In this document: piece after piece, positions 1 through 6,957 of the stretch | Numbering within the stretch: position 1 is the first letter of the stretch | Layout: the number at the start of each line of letters is the position of its first letter | NCBI GenBank assembly: GCA_002430125.1 | Contig: DJBQ01000074.1 | Span: 1 to 18,379, forward strand | Source: Rhodobacterales bacterium UBA5972 | GTDB lineage: Bacteria > Pseudomonadota > Alphaproteobacteria > Rhodobacterales > Rhodobacteraceae | Direction: 5' to 3' | DNA length: 18,379 nucleotides | The notes under the pieces: generated by a model | The model's input: only the letters and a program-made list of their open reading frames with translations | Told to the model about the DNA's origin: nothing | Databases searched by the model: none | Made by a program: the position numbers and the translations under genes

Positions 1-20
1 GAAATGTTCATTAATACCTC

Positions 21-485
21 ATGACCACTGATCTGATGCCAGGGCAGCTTTTGGCGCGGGGCGTTTGCCGCCATCTGCGGCAATATGATTTTCTGACGCT
101 TGAAGAATTCGTGCCGATTTCCGGTTTGCGGGTCGACGTGATGGCGCTGGGTCCAAAGGGCGAGATTTGGGTGGTGGAATGTAAATCGTCGCGCCTGGAT
201 TTCACGTCTGATAATAAATGGCGCGGATACCTTGACTGGTGCGATCGGTATTTCTGGGCGGTTGACGCCGATTTCCCGACCGAACTTTTGCCAGAGGAAA
301 CCGGCCTCATTCTGGCAGATGGCTATGACGCGGAAATTCTGCGGATGGCACCCGAAGAAAAACTGGCTGCGGCCCGGCGCAAAAAACTGACGTTGAAATT
401 CGCCCGCAATGCAGCCGACCGACTGCACGGTTTTCGCGATCCGCATCCGACGTTGCGATTTGACGTTACTTCGCCATTGCCCTAG
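21..485 (+). CDS. mmcB: MmcB family DNA repair protein (PD-(D/E)XK-type nuclease fold)
   Basis: The predicted 154-residue protein matches the MmcB family, named for a Caulobacter protein linked to mitomycin C resistance. The likely role is cytoplasmic DNA repair with a restriction-endonuclease-like fold. Seen in the sequence: the acidic strand RVDVM (D39), then VVECKSS (E53, K55), which together form the D...ExK pattern, followed by the family block around KWRGYLDWCDRYFWAV (about residues 66-81). The C-terminal third is basic (AARRKKLTLKFARNAADR). The start is uncertain: the ATG at 21 has no clear Shine-Dalgarno, and the ATG at 36 is an alternative. The gene lies at the window edge, so its upstream neighbour is unknown. 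Its 3' end overlaps the convergent DUF6324-like gene by 20 bases. Family assignment is confident; the activity is inferred from the family. Confidence 0.85.
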   Translation: MTTDLMPGQLLARGVCRHLRQYDFLTLEEFVPISGLRVDVMALGPKGEIWVVECKSSRLDFTSDNKWRGYLDWCDRYFWAVDADFPTELLPEETGLILADGYDAEILRMAPEEKLAAARRKKLTLKFARNAADRLHGFRDPHPTLRFDVTSPLP

Positions 486-654
486 CCGCTGCCGCTGCCG
501 CTTGCAATTCTTCGGCTATTTCCTCGGCTTCTTCGGGCTCAAAATCCAAAGGGAAATTGGCGGTATCGGTTTCAACGTAAATTCTCACCATACCCAAGGA
601 TGTCGGGCCGATCTGCAAATTTGCGGCAATTTCGCTTTGTCGATTGATGCTCAT
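466..654 (-). CDS. DUF6324-like small acidic protein
   Basis: A 62-residue protein of unknown function that I recognise as the DUF6324-type small protein common in Rhodobacteraceae. The conserved-looking core is ANLQIGPTSLGMVRIYVE (about residues 11-28). It is followed by an acidic alpha-helical tail (FEPEEAEEIAEELQ) and a run of alanines ending AMAK. There is no signal peptide or membrane segment. I chose the ATG at 654 over an upstream in-frame codon at 678 because a GAGGG Shine-Dalgarno lies just before it and the family begins MSINR-like. It is convergent with mmcB, with a 20-base overlap of the 3' ends. No function can be assigned. Confidence 0.75.
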   Translation of the reverse strand: MSINRQSEIAANLQIGPTSLGMVRIYVETDTANFPLDFEPEEAEEIAEELQAAAAAARAMAK

Positions 655-847
655 GTTACCCTCTTTTTTGACCGGCAATGGGTACTGTAGGGCCGATTTG
701 GGCGCAAGCCAAATCCCTAAAAACCCAAAAACAGCGCAATGATACGTTTTTAAATCGCCCAGGTCTTTTCCAAACCGCCGGATTTTCGGGTGTTTCGGGC
801 GAAATATTATTTCCCGTTATACAATACTTGCGCAACATTCTTGCGAA

Positions 848-869
848 TGACACAATTTACGGTGTGTCA
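848..869. promoter_or_regulatory. Candidate operator dyad TGACACA-N8-TGTGTCA
   Basis: A perfect 7-base inverted repeat (848-854 and 863-869) with an 8-base A/T-containing spacer, 22 bases in all. It ends 13 bases before the candidate -35 box of the mini membrane protein operon. The size and two-fold symmetry fit a site for a dimeric regulator. No cognate regulator gene is visible in the window, and I do not recognise the motif. Confidence 0.35.
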
Positions 870-882
870 ACTCAACATTTGG

Positions 883-911
883 TTGACTAAGCGGTTTTTT
901 GCCTATGTCAT
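883..911 (+). promoter_or_regulatory. Candidate sigma70-like promoter for the mini membrane protein pair
   Basis: TTGACT (883-888) is a good -35 match. It is followed after 17 bases by TGTCAT (906-911), a weak -10. Transcription would begin around 918, about 45 bases before the first gene. The -10 is poor, so activator dependence or a different start is possible. Confidence 0.3.
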
Positions 912-962
912 TTCGTCACACCGTCCAAACAGGGGGCGGCAACAACAAAGAGGAAACAGTAA

Positions 963-1181
963 ATGTTTGACCAAGCAAAATCCGCAATCAAAAGCATCAC
1001 CGAACTCGGGGTTGCCCTTCTCGCACTGGCGATCGTGGCGTCACTGTTGGTTGGGCCAACGAATATGTCGTTCCTGGGCGATGTCACAGGCAACATTACC
1101 GCGTTGGTATCGTCCCTTGGCAGTGCCGGTCTGTCCGGTCTGATCGCTTTGGGTGTCGTACTCTGGCTGTTCCAGAAATAA
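963..1181 (+). CDS. Small two-helix membrane protein, first of a tandem pair
   Basis: A 72-residue protein of unknown function. A short charged amphipathic N-terminus (MFDQAKSAIKS) is followed by a hydrophobic segment at about residues 14-31 (ELGVALLALAIVASLLVG). Then comes a polar Gly/Asn-containing loop and a second hydrophobic segment at about 50-70 ending WLFQK. No cleavable signal peptide is evident. AGAGGAAAC lies a suitable distance before the ATG. The protein resembles the next gene product (shared E-x-G-x-A-L-x-A pattern, LL-x-G turn and similar spacing), so the two are probably duplicated paralogues in one operon, 30 bases apart. Two-helix hairpins of this size occur in holins, VirB2-like pilins, phage coat proteins and small bacteriocins, but nothing here decides between them. 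Confidence 0.7.
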   Translation: MFDQAKSAIKSITELGVALLALAIVASLLVGPTNMSFLGDVTGNITALVSSLGSAGLSGLIALGVVLWLFQK

Positions 1182-1211
1182 TCTAAACCCCTCCCAGCAA
1201 AGGCAGATAAA

Positions 1212-1454
1212 ATGACCAAACTGATCGAGTGGCTAACGACCCTGCGCGGCTTTTTTCTGGCCGTCGCGGAAACCGGTTTGGCACTCGTGGCGTTTGTGCT
1301 TGTTGTCTATCTTTTGTTGGGAGGGGATTCCGGCGACTATGTTATTTCCGTCGTCACCAATGTCGGCCTGCTGGTGCAAGCCATTTCCGCGCAGGCCCTG
1401 GTGGCACTGGCGTTGATCGTGGCCGTGGCCATGTTGGTGCGTAACAAGTTCTGA
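1212..1454 (+). CDS. Small two-helix membrane protein, second of a tandem pair
   Basis: An 80-residue protein of unknown function. The N-terminus (MTKLIEWLTTLRG) is amphipathic. Hydrophobic segments lie at about residues 14-36 (including AETGLALVAFVLVVYLLLGG) and 50-76, with a basic end (VRNKF). It looks like a diverged copy of the preceding gene: both have an acidic residue followed by G-x-A-L at the start of helix 1, an LL-x-G motif closing it, and a V-x-N/G-N-x-x-x-LV loop before helix 2. AGGCAG precedes the ATG. It is probably cotranscribed with the first copy. The tRNA-His gene follows on the same strand after about 70 bases, with its own candidate promoter. Confidence 0.7.
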   Translation: MTKLIEWLTTLRGFFLAVAETGLALVAFVLVVYLLLGGDSGDYVISVVTNVGLLVQAISAQALVALALIVAVAMLVRNKF

Positions 1455-1469
1455 CCGCGTTTTTCGATA

Positions 1470-1498
1470 TTGACCCCCGTGCCATAAATCCTTACTTC
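1470..1498 (+). promoter_or_regulatory. Candidate promoter of tRNA-His
   Basis: TTGACC (1470-1475) is separated by 17 bases from TACTTC (1493-1498), about 30 bases before the mature tRNA 5' end. The -35 is good and the -10 partial. A perfect 12-base palindrome GGCCCTAGGGCC (1508-1519) lies in the short leader between this promoter and the tRNA. Confidence 0.35.
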
Positions 1499-1526
1499 GT
1501 CATCATTGGCCCTAGGGCCTAAAGGT

Positions 1527-1603
1527 GCCGGCGTAGCTCAGTTGGTTAGAGCGCTTGATTGTGGATCAAGAGGCCCCCCGTTCAAATCGGGGCGCTGGTA
1601 CCA
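1527..1603 (+). tRNA. tRNA-His (anticodon GTG), CCA encoded
   Basis: A full cloverleaf can be folded by eye. The acceptor stem GCCGGCG pairs with CGCTGGT (two G-U pairs). T8-A9 follows, then D-stem GCTC/GAGC, anticodon stem CTTGA/TCAAG around loop TTGTGGA (anticodon GTG), a five-base variable region, and T-stem CCCCG/CGGGG with loop TTCAAAT. Discriminator A73 and encoded CCA complete it. The base before position 1 is T, so no G-1 is encoded. A missing G-1 together with A73 is the known unusual state of alphaproteobacterial tRNA-His, read by a divergent HisRS. The gene is convergent with soxG; I see no strong terminator in the 55 bases between them. Confidence 0.97.
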
Positions 1604-1658
1604 TTATTTCCCGAATAATCGATATTTCGACAATCAACGGCTAAACTAAGCGCGCGAC

Positions 1659-2213
1659 TCAATTAATCTGACGCTGCGCCGTAACGCTGTGCATGGCTTC
1701 CAAAACATGATGCGCCGCTGTCCGGGCAAACGACCGCATTACCATTATTTCGAACCCCTTAGCGGTCTTGCTGATAACCGACATCATATGTGCCAGTTCG
1801 GTGCGCGCTGTTTGGCCTTGGAAGAAACTGCCAGCCCGCAAGTCAACCGGAGTTAACCGTTCCAAAACCGCGGCTGCGTCGTCGCCTTCCAGCCGCATAA
1901 CAGCCCAACTGTGGGTTTGATCGGTCAGTGCCGCAATTTTGCCAACTGCAGTGGATGCAGGCTTGTCGCCGATCAGAAAAAACTGCCCGCGTCCGGTCCA
2001 AACCACGCGGGCGGAGTCGGTTCCAGCGACATGCCCTGCGGCTGGCAACTCGACATTATGCGCCTTTTTCAGGGCCGTGGAACAGGCCGCGTCTTTACCG
2101 CGAAACGGCATGATCGAGGTGATGGCGGCGGGTGCTGCTTCGGTTAATGTCAGACCGCCTGCAGCGGCTGGCAACAGATCCGCAAGCGGTGTTTTAGCGA
2201 TCAGGTCAACCAC
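1659..2213 (-). CDS. soxG: Sarcosine oxidase, gamma subunit
   Basis: This is the gamma subunit of heterotetrameric sarcosine oxidase, which converts sarcosine, O2 and tetrahydrofolate to glycine, H2O2 and 5,10-methylene-THF in the cytoplasm. The 184-residue product resembles a GcvT-like fold of the usual SoxG length. Visible family features are VWTGRGQFFLIGD, the turn LTDQTHSWAVMRLEG, then VLERLTPVDLR and FFQGQTARTELAHM in the C-terminal half. I set the start at GTG 2213: GGAGGGG (2220-2226) sits six bases upstream, and the start overlaps the soxA stop (GTGGTTGA). Upstream in-frame ATGs would lie deep inside soxA. It is the last gene of the soxBDAG operon and is probably translationally coupled to soxA. 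Confidence 0.93.
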   Translation of the reverse strand: MVDLIAKTPLADLLPAAAGGLTLTEAAPAAITSIMPFRGKDAACSTALKKAHNVELPAAGHVAGTDSARVVWTGRGQFFLIGDKPASTAVGKIAALTDQTHSWAVMRLEGDDAAAVLERLTPVDLRAGSFFQGQTARTELAHMMSVISKTAKGFEIMVMRSFARTAAHHVLEAMHSVTAQRQIN

Positions 2214-5145
2214 GCAGTGCCCCTCCTTTTTCATCCCAGAACACGGGATTGCAAATCTCGCATTTGGTTTCGACATTGCGCAAAAGATCAACCATTTTAA
2301 TCACTTCACCCATCCGCGCCCGACCGTTCTTAACAAAGCCCAAGGCGATTGTGTGCCCCAGCGTCGGTGAAAAACAATGGCTGGTAATATAGCCCTGATC
2401 GTTCATGCGAACAGCGTCGTCATCAACGTTGAACAAATGCGCGCCACCCAGAAACTGTTTGACTGTGCCGACCGGTTTCAGGCCGACCAGTTGTTCACGC
2501 TCAGGCCCCGACAGGCCCGGACGTTGGCTGGAAACTTTACCGACGCAATCCTTCTTGGCCGAAACCATGCGCCCGGCACCGATATCGTCAGCAGTGACGC
2601 GTCCGTGGATTTCCGCATGCGTGATGAAACCCTTTTCGATCCGCATCACGTTCAGCGCTTCCATCCCGTACCAACCGCCGCCCATTTCTGCGGCTCGTTT
2701 GTCAAGCTCGCGGGCAATCGCGTCGCCGTAATGCGCAGGGACCGCCAGTTCATAGGCGTGCTCGCCGGAAAACGAGATGCGGAACAGGCGCGCTTTGACC
2801 TTGCCGATGGTGACGTCCCCACATGCCATATAGGGGAATGTTTCGTCCGTGATGTCTTCGCTTAACAGCCCGTCCAGCAATTGCCGGGATTTCGGACCGG
2901 CCACTGCGAATTGCGCCCATTGTTCGGTGACCGAGATGAACTGCACATCCAGTTCCGGCCACAAAACCTGCGCCGCGAAATCCAGATGCATCATGACCTG
3001 ACCTGCCGCAGCGGTCGTTGTGGTCATTACATAGTGGTTTTCACCAAACCGTGCCGAGGTGCCGTCATCCATCACCATGCCGTCTTCACGCAACATCAGC
3101 CCATATCTGACTTTGCCGATGGGCAGGGTTGAAAACATATTGGAATAGACCCGATCCAGAAATTCCGGCGCATCCGGTCCCTGAATGTCGATCTTGCCCA
3201 GCGTAGTCACGTCACACAGGCCGACGGATGCGCGCACCATGACGACCTCGCGGTCACAGGACTGCCGCCAATTGGTTTCGCCAGCTTGCGTGAACCACGA
3301 CGGGCGATACCAAAGCCCAACCTCGGCAAAACGGGCGTTCTTCTCGCGGGCCAACGCGTCGGATGGAATAAACCGTTCCGGAGCAAAGCTTTTCCCGGCA
3401 CCGTGCGCCCCCAACGCGCCAATCGCAACGGGCGTATAGGGCGGGCGGAACGTGGTCGTGCCGGTCTCTGGGATCGAGCGCCCGGTCAGTTCGGCCATGA
3501 TCGCAAGCCCGTTCATATTGCTGGTTTTGCCCTGATCTGTGGCCATACCCAGCGTGGTATAGCGCTTCATGTGCTCGACCGGACGGAAGTTTTCCTGATG
3601 CGCCAGCTTGACGTCTTTGGAGGTGACGTCGTTTTGCATATCAAGCCACGAGCGGCCTTTTGCGCCGTTCACATGCCAAAACGGCTGGATCGTGACGGGC
3701 GCATCCTCGGCCTTGGGTAAAGTCACGCGTGGTGCTTTCTTACCAAGGTCTTTCAGCACTTCCGCAGCCGCGTCCGCCCCGGTTTTCAACGCCGCATGTG
3801 TCGACATTTCGCCCAGCGCTGATCCTGCGGAAATCAGGCCCGGAATTGCACCGTCCGCCGGGATAAAGGCGGCAATGTCTTCGCGCCAGACTGGCCGACC
3901 GTTCATGTGGCAGGTCAAATGCACTGATGGGTTCCAACCGCCTGAAACGCCCAGACAATCGGTCTTGATTTTTCGTATGCCTGCCGATGTGCGAACCGAT
4001 ATTTCGGACAATCCCAAGCGACCGGACGTTCCGACAACCTGCGCGCCGGTTATCAGCGGATAGTCAGCAACGGCAACCGCACCCGCACGCGTATCAATGA
4101 CCGCTGCAATCGTGACGCCAGCGGCAACCAGATCGGCGGCAGTGCGATGGCCGTCGTCATTGTTGGTGAAGATCGACACGGCCTGCCCCGGTGCTGCTGC
4201 GAAACGGTTTACATAGCTGCGCACCGCACCTGCCATCATCACCCCGGGGCGATCGTTGTTTGGAAAGGCAATCGGACGCTCAATCGCGCCGCCTGCAAGA
4301 ATCGCGCGTCTCGCGGCGATCCGCCAAAAGGTTTCAAGTGGGGCGTGATCGGGTGCCGTCGCCAAATGATGCGAGACCCGCTCAAGCGCGCCATACGTTC
4401 CGCCATCATAGGCACCGGTTATCGTCGTTCGCGGCATCAACCGCACGTTTTTCATTGCGGCCAGTTCCGACACGATACCGGCTGCCCAATCACTGCAACC
4501 AGCGCCATCGATTTCATAAGTTTCGCTGTTCAGCCGACCGCCAAGTGTGAAATCTTCGTCCGCCAGAATGACATCCAAACCGCCTTTGGCAGCCGTCAAA
4601 GCGGCCATCAATCCAGCAGGCCCGGAGCCGATAACCAGCAGGTCACAATGCGCAAAGGCCTTGTCATAATGCGCAGCGTCCGCAGCGCCGGAAAGCGCGC
4701 CAAGGCCAGCCGCACGGCGGATCACCGGCTCGTACAGTTTTTCCCAAAACGCTTTGGGCCACATGAAGGTCTTGTAATAAAACCCGGCTGAAAGAAATGG
4801 CGACAACAAGTCGTTCACCTCCATTAAATCGAAACTTAGCGATGGAAACCGATTTTGTGAACTTGCCGCCAGACCGCGATAGATTTCCTGCGTAGTCGCG
4901 CGAACATTCGGGGTGGTTTGCGGCCCGACGCCGATCTGCATCAAGGCGTTAGGTTCTTCCGAGCCCGACGTCAAAATTCCGCGCGGACGGTGGTATTTGA
5001 AACTGCGGCCAACCAGCCGCACGTCGTTTGCCAGCAAGGCCGAAGCCAGTGTATCGCCCTTAAAGCCAAGATAGGTTTGCCCGTCAAAAGTGAACGGGAT
5101 TTGCTGGCTGCGATCAAGCTGCCCGCCTTTGGCCAAGCGACTCAT
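2206..5145 (-). CDS. soxA: Sarcosine oxidase, alpha subunit
   Basis: The large 979-residue subunit, normal for the heterotetrameric enzyme. The order is: an N-terminal ferredoxin-like domain (about 10-100) without the iron-sulfur cysteines, as in known SoxA; a dinucleotide-binding domain starting LLVIGSGPAGLM (glycine motif at about 173-178), the NAD+ site of characterised enzymes; and a second nucleotide-fold segment with GVSGGWNPSVHL. A C-terminal GcvT/aminomethyltransferase-like folate domain (from about 590) begins near EVGLWYRPSWF. It receives the one-carbon unit and makes 5,10-methylene-THF. GAGGTG precedes the ATG, which overlaps the soxD stop as ATGA, so translation is coupled. No frameshift or missing domain is visible. 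Confidence 0.97.
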   Translation of the reverse strand: MSRLAKGGQLDRSQQIPFTFDGQTYLGFKGDTLASALLANDVRLVGRSFKYHRPRGILTSGSEEPNALMQIGVGPQTTPNVRATTQEIYRGLAASSQNRFPSLSFDLMEVNDLLSPFLSAGFYYKTFMWPKAFWEKLYEPVIRRAAGLGALSGAADAAHYDKAFAHCDLLVIGSGPAGLMAALTAAKGGLDVILADEDFTLGGRLNSETYEIDGAGCSDWAAGIVSELAAMKNVRLMPRTTITGAYDGGTYGALERVSHHLATAPDHAPLETFWRIAARRAILAGGAIERPIAFPNNDRPGVMMAGAVRSYVNRFAAAPGQAVSIFTNNDDGHRTAADLVAAGVTIAAVIDTRAGAVAVADYPLITGAQVVGTSGRLGLSEISVRTSAGIRKIKTDCLGVSGGWNPSVHLTCHMNGRPVWREDIAAFIPADGAIPGLISAGSALGEMSTHAALKTGADAAAEVLKDLGKKAPRVTLPKAEDAPVTIQPFWHVNGAKGRSWLDMQNDVTSKDVKLAHQENFRPVEHMKRYTTLGMATDQGKTSNMNGLAIMAELTGRSIPETGTTTFRPPYTPVAIGALGAHGAGKSFAPERFIPSDALAREKNARFAEVGLWYRPSWFTQAGETNWRQSCDREVVMVRASVGLCDVTTLGKIDIQGPDAPEFLDRVYSNMFSTLPIGKVRYGLMLREDGMVMDDGTSARFGENHYVMTTTTAAAGQVMMHLDFAAQVLWPELDVQFISVTEQWAQFAVAGPKSRQLLDGLLSEDITDETFPYMACGDVTIGKVKARLFRISFSGEHAYELAVPAHYGDAIARELDKRAAEMGGGWYGMEALNVMRIEKGFITHAEIHGRVTADDIGAGRMVSAKKDCVGKVSSQRPGLSGPEREQLVGLKPVGTVKQFLGGAHLFNVDDDAVRMNDQGYITSHCFSPTLGHTIALGFVKNGRARMGEVIKMVDLLRNVETKCEICNPVFWDEKGGALRG

Positions 5146-5414
5146 TTTGCACCTCGTTTCGCATCGACTGCGAGTTCGGTTTTGAAGAATTCATGTGTAG
5201 TGACATTACGTTCGGCAACGATCCACGATCGGCAGCCCGAGTCATGGAACCACAACTCGCGGTTCAGTCCTGTCGGATTTTCGCGAATATAGACATAATC
5301 ATAAAATGCCTCGGCTCCGGCGTCGGGCGCGGGGCGATCCAGCAGTTTCGCCGACCCACGATAATGAAATTCACGGCTGTCGCGTTCGCCACAGATGGGG
5401 CAGTTTATGCGCAT
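5142..5414 (-). CDS. soxD: Sarcosine oxidase, delta subunit
   Basis: The small zinc-binding subunit of heterotetrameric sarcosine oxidase, 90 residues as usual. Zinc ligands are visible as C5-x2-C8 (NCPICGERDSREFHYRG) and H57-x3-C61 (WFHDSGCRSW), matching the Cys2-His-Cys arrangement of structurally known SoxD. The first 20 residues are the family signature. The Shine-Dalgarno is weak (GGGGAA). Unusually, 136 bases containing two palindromes separate it from soxB; the downstream soxA start overlaps its stop. Confidence 0.95.
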   Translation of the reverse strand: MRINCPICGERDSREFHYRGSAKLLDRPAPDAGAEAFYDYVYIRENPTGLNRELWFHDSGCRSWIVAERNVTTHEFFKTELAVDAKRGAK

Positions 5415-5464
5415 GTCGGTTCCCCAGAATTCAGATGAAGCGCCGCAAAAACCGGCGCACCATT

Positions 5465-5520
5465 ATCCCGGCCTTTACGCCGGGATCTTTTGGCCAAGGG
5501 GACCCGGAACGTGGTCCGGG
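5465..5520. repeat. Two adjacent palindromes between soxB and soxD
   Basis: Hairpin 1 is ATCCCGGC (5465-5472), loop CTTTAC, GCCGGGAT (5479-5486), a perfect 8-base stem. Hairpin 2 is CCCGGA (5503-5508), loop ACGTGG, TCCGGG (5515-5520). They lie in the only sizeable gap of the sox operon. CCGG-rich palindrome pairs of this kind recur as REP-like elements in alphaproteobacterial intergenic regions (general knowledge; not checked here). They could stabilise the soxB message end or reduce readthrough. Neither stem is followed by a T-run on the minus strand, so a simple intrinsic terminator is unlikely. Confidence 0.6.
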
Positions 5521-5550
5521 GCTGCGTTGGGTTTGCCATCAGTCCCTCGT

Positions 5551-6801
5551 TCAATGCAGGTTCGGCGTGGCGCCGTTTCCGGTTTCGTCGATCACATGGC
5601 CTGTCTCAAACCGGCTAAGCAGAAACTTGTCGGCCGCCTTGTGATGGTTGCCAGTGGAAATCAAATGCGCAAAGCAATCGCCCGAGGCCGGTACTGCCTT
5701 AAAGCCGCCGTAACACCAGCCGCAATTCAGGAAAAAGCCGTCGATATGGGTTTTGTCGATGATCGGAGTCCCGTCCATCGACATATCCATAATGCCGCCC
5801 CAACTGCGCAACATCTTGGCCTTACCGATCATCGGCATCAGGGCCATGCCAGCCTCGGCCACGTGTTCGACCATCGGCAGGTTGCCGCGTTGCGCATAGG
5901 AATTATACATGTCCAGATCGCCGCCAAACACCAAACCGCCTTTGTCAGACTGGCTGAGGTAAAAGTGCCCCATACCGAAACTGACCACATGCGGCATGAT
6001 CGGCTTCAGCCCCTCGGTCACGAAAGCCTGCAAAACATGGCTCTCAATCGGCAATCTTAGACCGGCCATTTCGCCAACCTGCGACGTGCGCCCGGCGACC
6101 GTCATGCCAACCTTGCCTGCACCGATATAACCGCGCGAGGTTTCAACCCCCAGGACTTTGCCGTTTTCGATGCGAAAGCCCTTAACCTCGCAATTCTGGA
6201 TCAGATCAACGCCGCGCATATCGGCGCCGCGCGCAAAGCCCCATGCCACAGCATCATGCCGCGCGGTGCCGCCGCGCCAATGCATCAAGGCACCGTAGAC
6301 CGGAAAGCGCGGATCGTCGTGGTTCAGATAAGGCAGCTGGCGTTTGGTTTCCTCGCGGCTCCACAATTCGGCATCATCGCCCTGCATCCGCATCATGTTA
6401 CCGCGCCGTGCCAAACTGTCGACCTGCCCATCGGAGTGGCCAAGAATAACCTGCCCGCGCTGGGACAGCATGACGTTATAGTTCAGCTCCTGTTCGAGGC
6501 TTTCCCACATTTTCAGGGAATGCGAATAGAACTGCGAATTTCCCTCGAGGAAATAGTTGGCGCGAACGATTGTGGTATTGCGCCCGACATTGCCACCACC
6601 CAGATACCCGCGCTCCAGCACAGCAACATTGGTGATGCCGTATTTCGCCGCCAGATAATAAGCTGTCGAAAGGCCATGCCCGCCACCGCCGATAATGATA
6701 ACATCATAATGCGATTTTGGCTCTGGATTGCGCCAAACCGGCTTCCAGTTCTTGTTGCCGGTCAGCCCGTTCAGAAAAACCTGTAATGCGGAATAACGCA
6801 T
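5551..6801 (-). CDS. soxB: Sarcosine oxidase, beta subunit
   Basis: The catalytic flavin subunit (DAO family) of heterotetrameric sarcosine oxidase, 416 residues. The N-terminal signature MRYSALQVFLNGLTGN leads into the FAD-binding motif DVIIIGGGGHGLSTAYYLA (about 33-51). GGTARHDAVAWG contains H182, which aligns with the histidine that covalently binds FMN in characterised enzymes. SWGGIMDMSMDGTPIIDKT and NCGWCYGGFKAVPASG form the C-terminal flavin and substrate region. I chose the ATG at 6801 rather than an upstream TTG at 6813, because GGAGGGG (6805-6811) is directly in front and the family starts M-x-YSA. It is the first gene of soxBDAG, so the operon promoter should lie in 6802-6957. Confidence 0.96.
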   Translation of the reverse strand: MRYSALQVFLNGLTGNKNWKPVWRNPEPKSHYDVIIIGGGGHGLSTAYYLAAKYGITNVAVLERGYLGGGNVGRNTTIVRANYFLEGNSQFYSHSLKMWESLEQELNYNVMLSQRGQVILGHSDGQVDSLARRGNMMRMQGDDAELWSREETKRQLPYLNHDDPRFPVYGALMHWRGGTARHDAVAWGFARGADMRGVDLIQNCEVKGFRIENGKVLGVETSRGYIGAGKVGMTVAGRTSQVGEMAGLRLPIESHVLQAFVTEGLKPIMPHVVSFGMGHFYLSQSDKGGLVFGGDLDMYNSYAQRGNLPMVEHVAEAGMALMPMIGKAKMLRSWGGIMDMSMDGTPIIDKTHIDGFFLNCGWCYGGFKAVPASGDCFAHLISTGNHHKAADKFLLSRFETGHVIDETGNGATPNLH

Positions 6802-6957
6802 AATCCCCTCCAAATGTCGGAGTTATCAAACGGTAAGCAGCAGAGTAGCGCAAGGCGGAAATCGACGCAAAACCGGTTGATTTACGACCTTTTGCAAAAC
6901 GTCAGCTGTTTCCGAGTACTTTAGGTATCGACGCGTGCTTTGGTTCTGCGCAAATGC

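Larger units (their letters stand above)
655..962. other. Intergenic regulatory region between two divergent units
   Basis: About 300 bases without a convincing gene, between the divergent DUF6324-like gene (-) and the mini membrane protein pair (+). It holds a 7-base dyad (848-869), a TTGACT -35-like box (883-888), and a self-complementary TTGCGCAA (828-835) with a nearby second TTGCG. The open frames here have low-complexity, shadow-like translations and no ribosome binding site. It probably carries both divergent promoters. Confidence 0.5.

Noticed and set aside
6..20. Possible LexA site upstream of mmcB (GTTC half-site at 6-9)
   Set aside because: SOS control of mmcB is plausible from Caulobacter, but the second half at N7 spacing reads CCTC, not GTTC; only one half matches.
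1603..1619. ATTATT/AATAAT hairpin after tRNA-His as a terminator
   Set aside because: All A/T, short stem, starts inside the CCA end and is not followed by a T-run.
4147..4791. 214-codon + frame inside soxA
   Set aside because: Entirely antisense to a complete soxA with all expected domains; compositionally a shadow.
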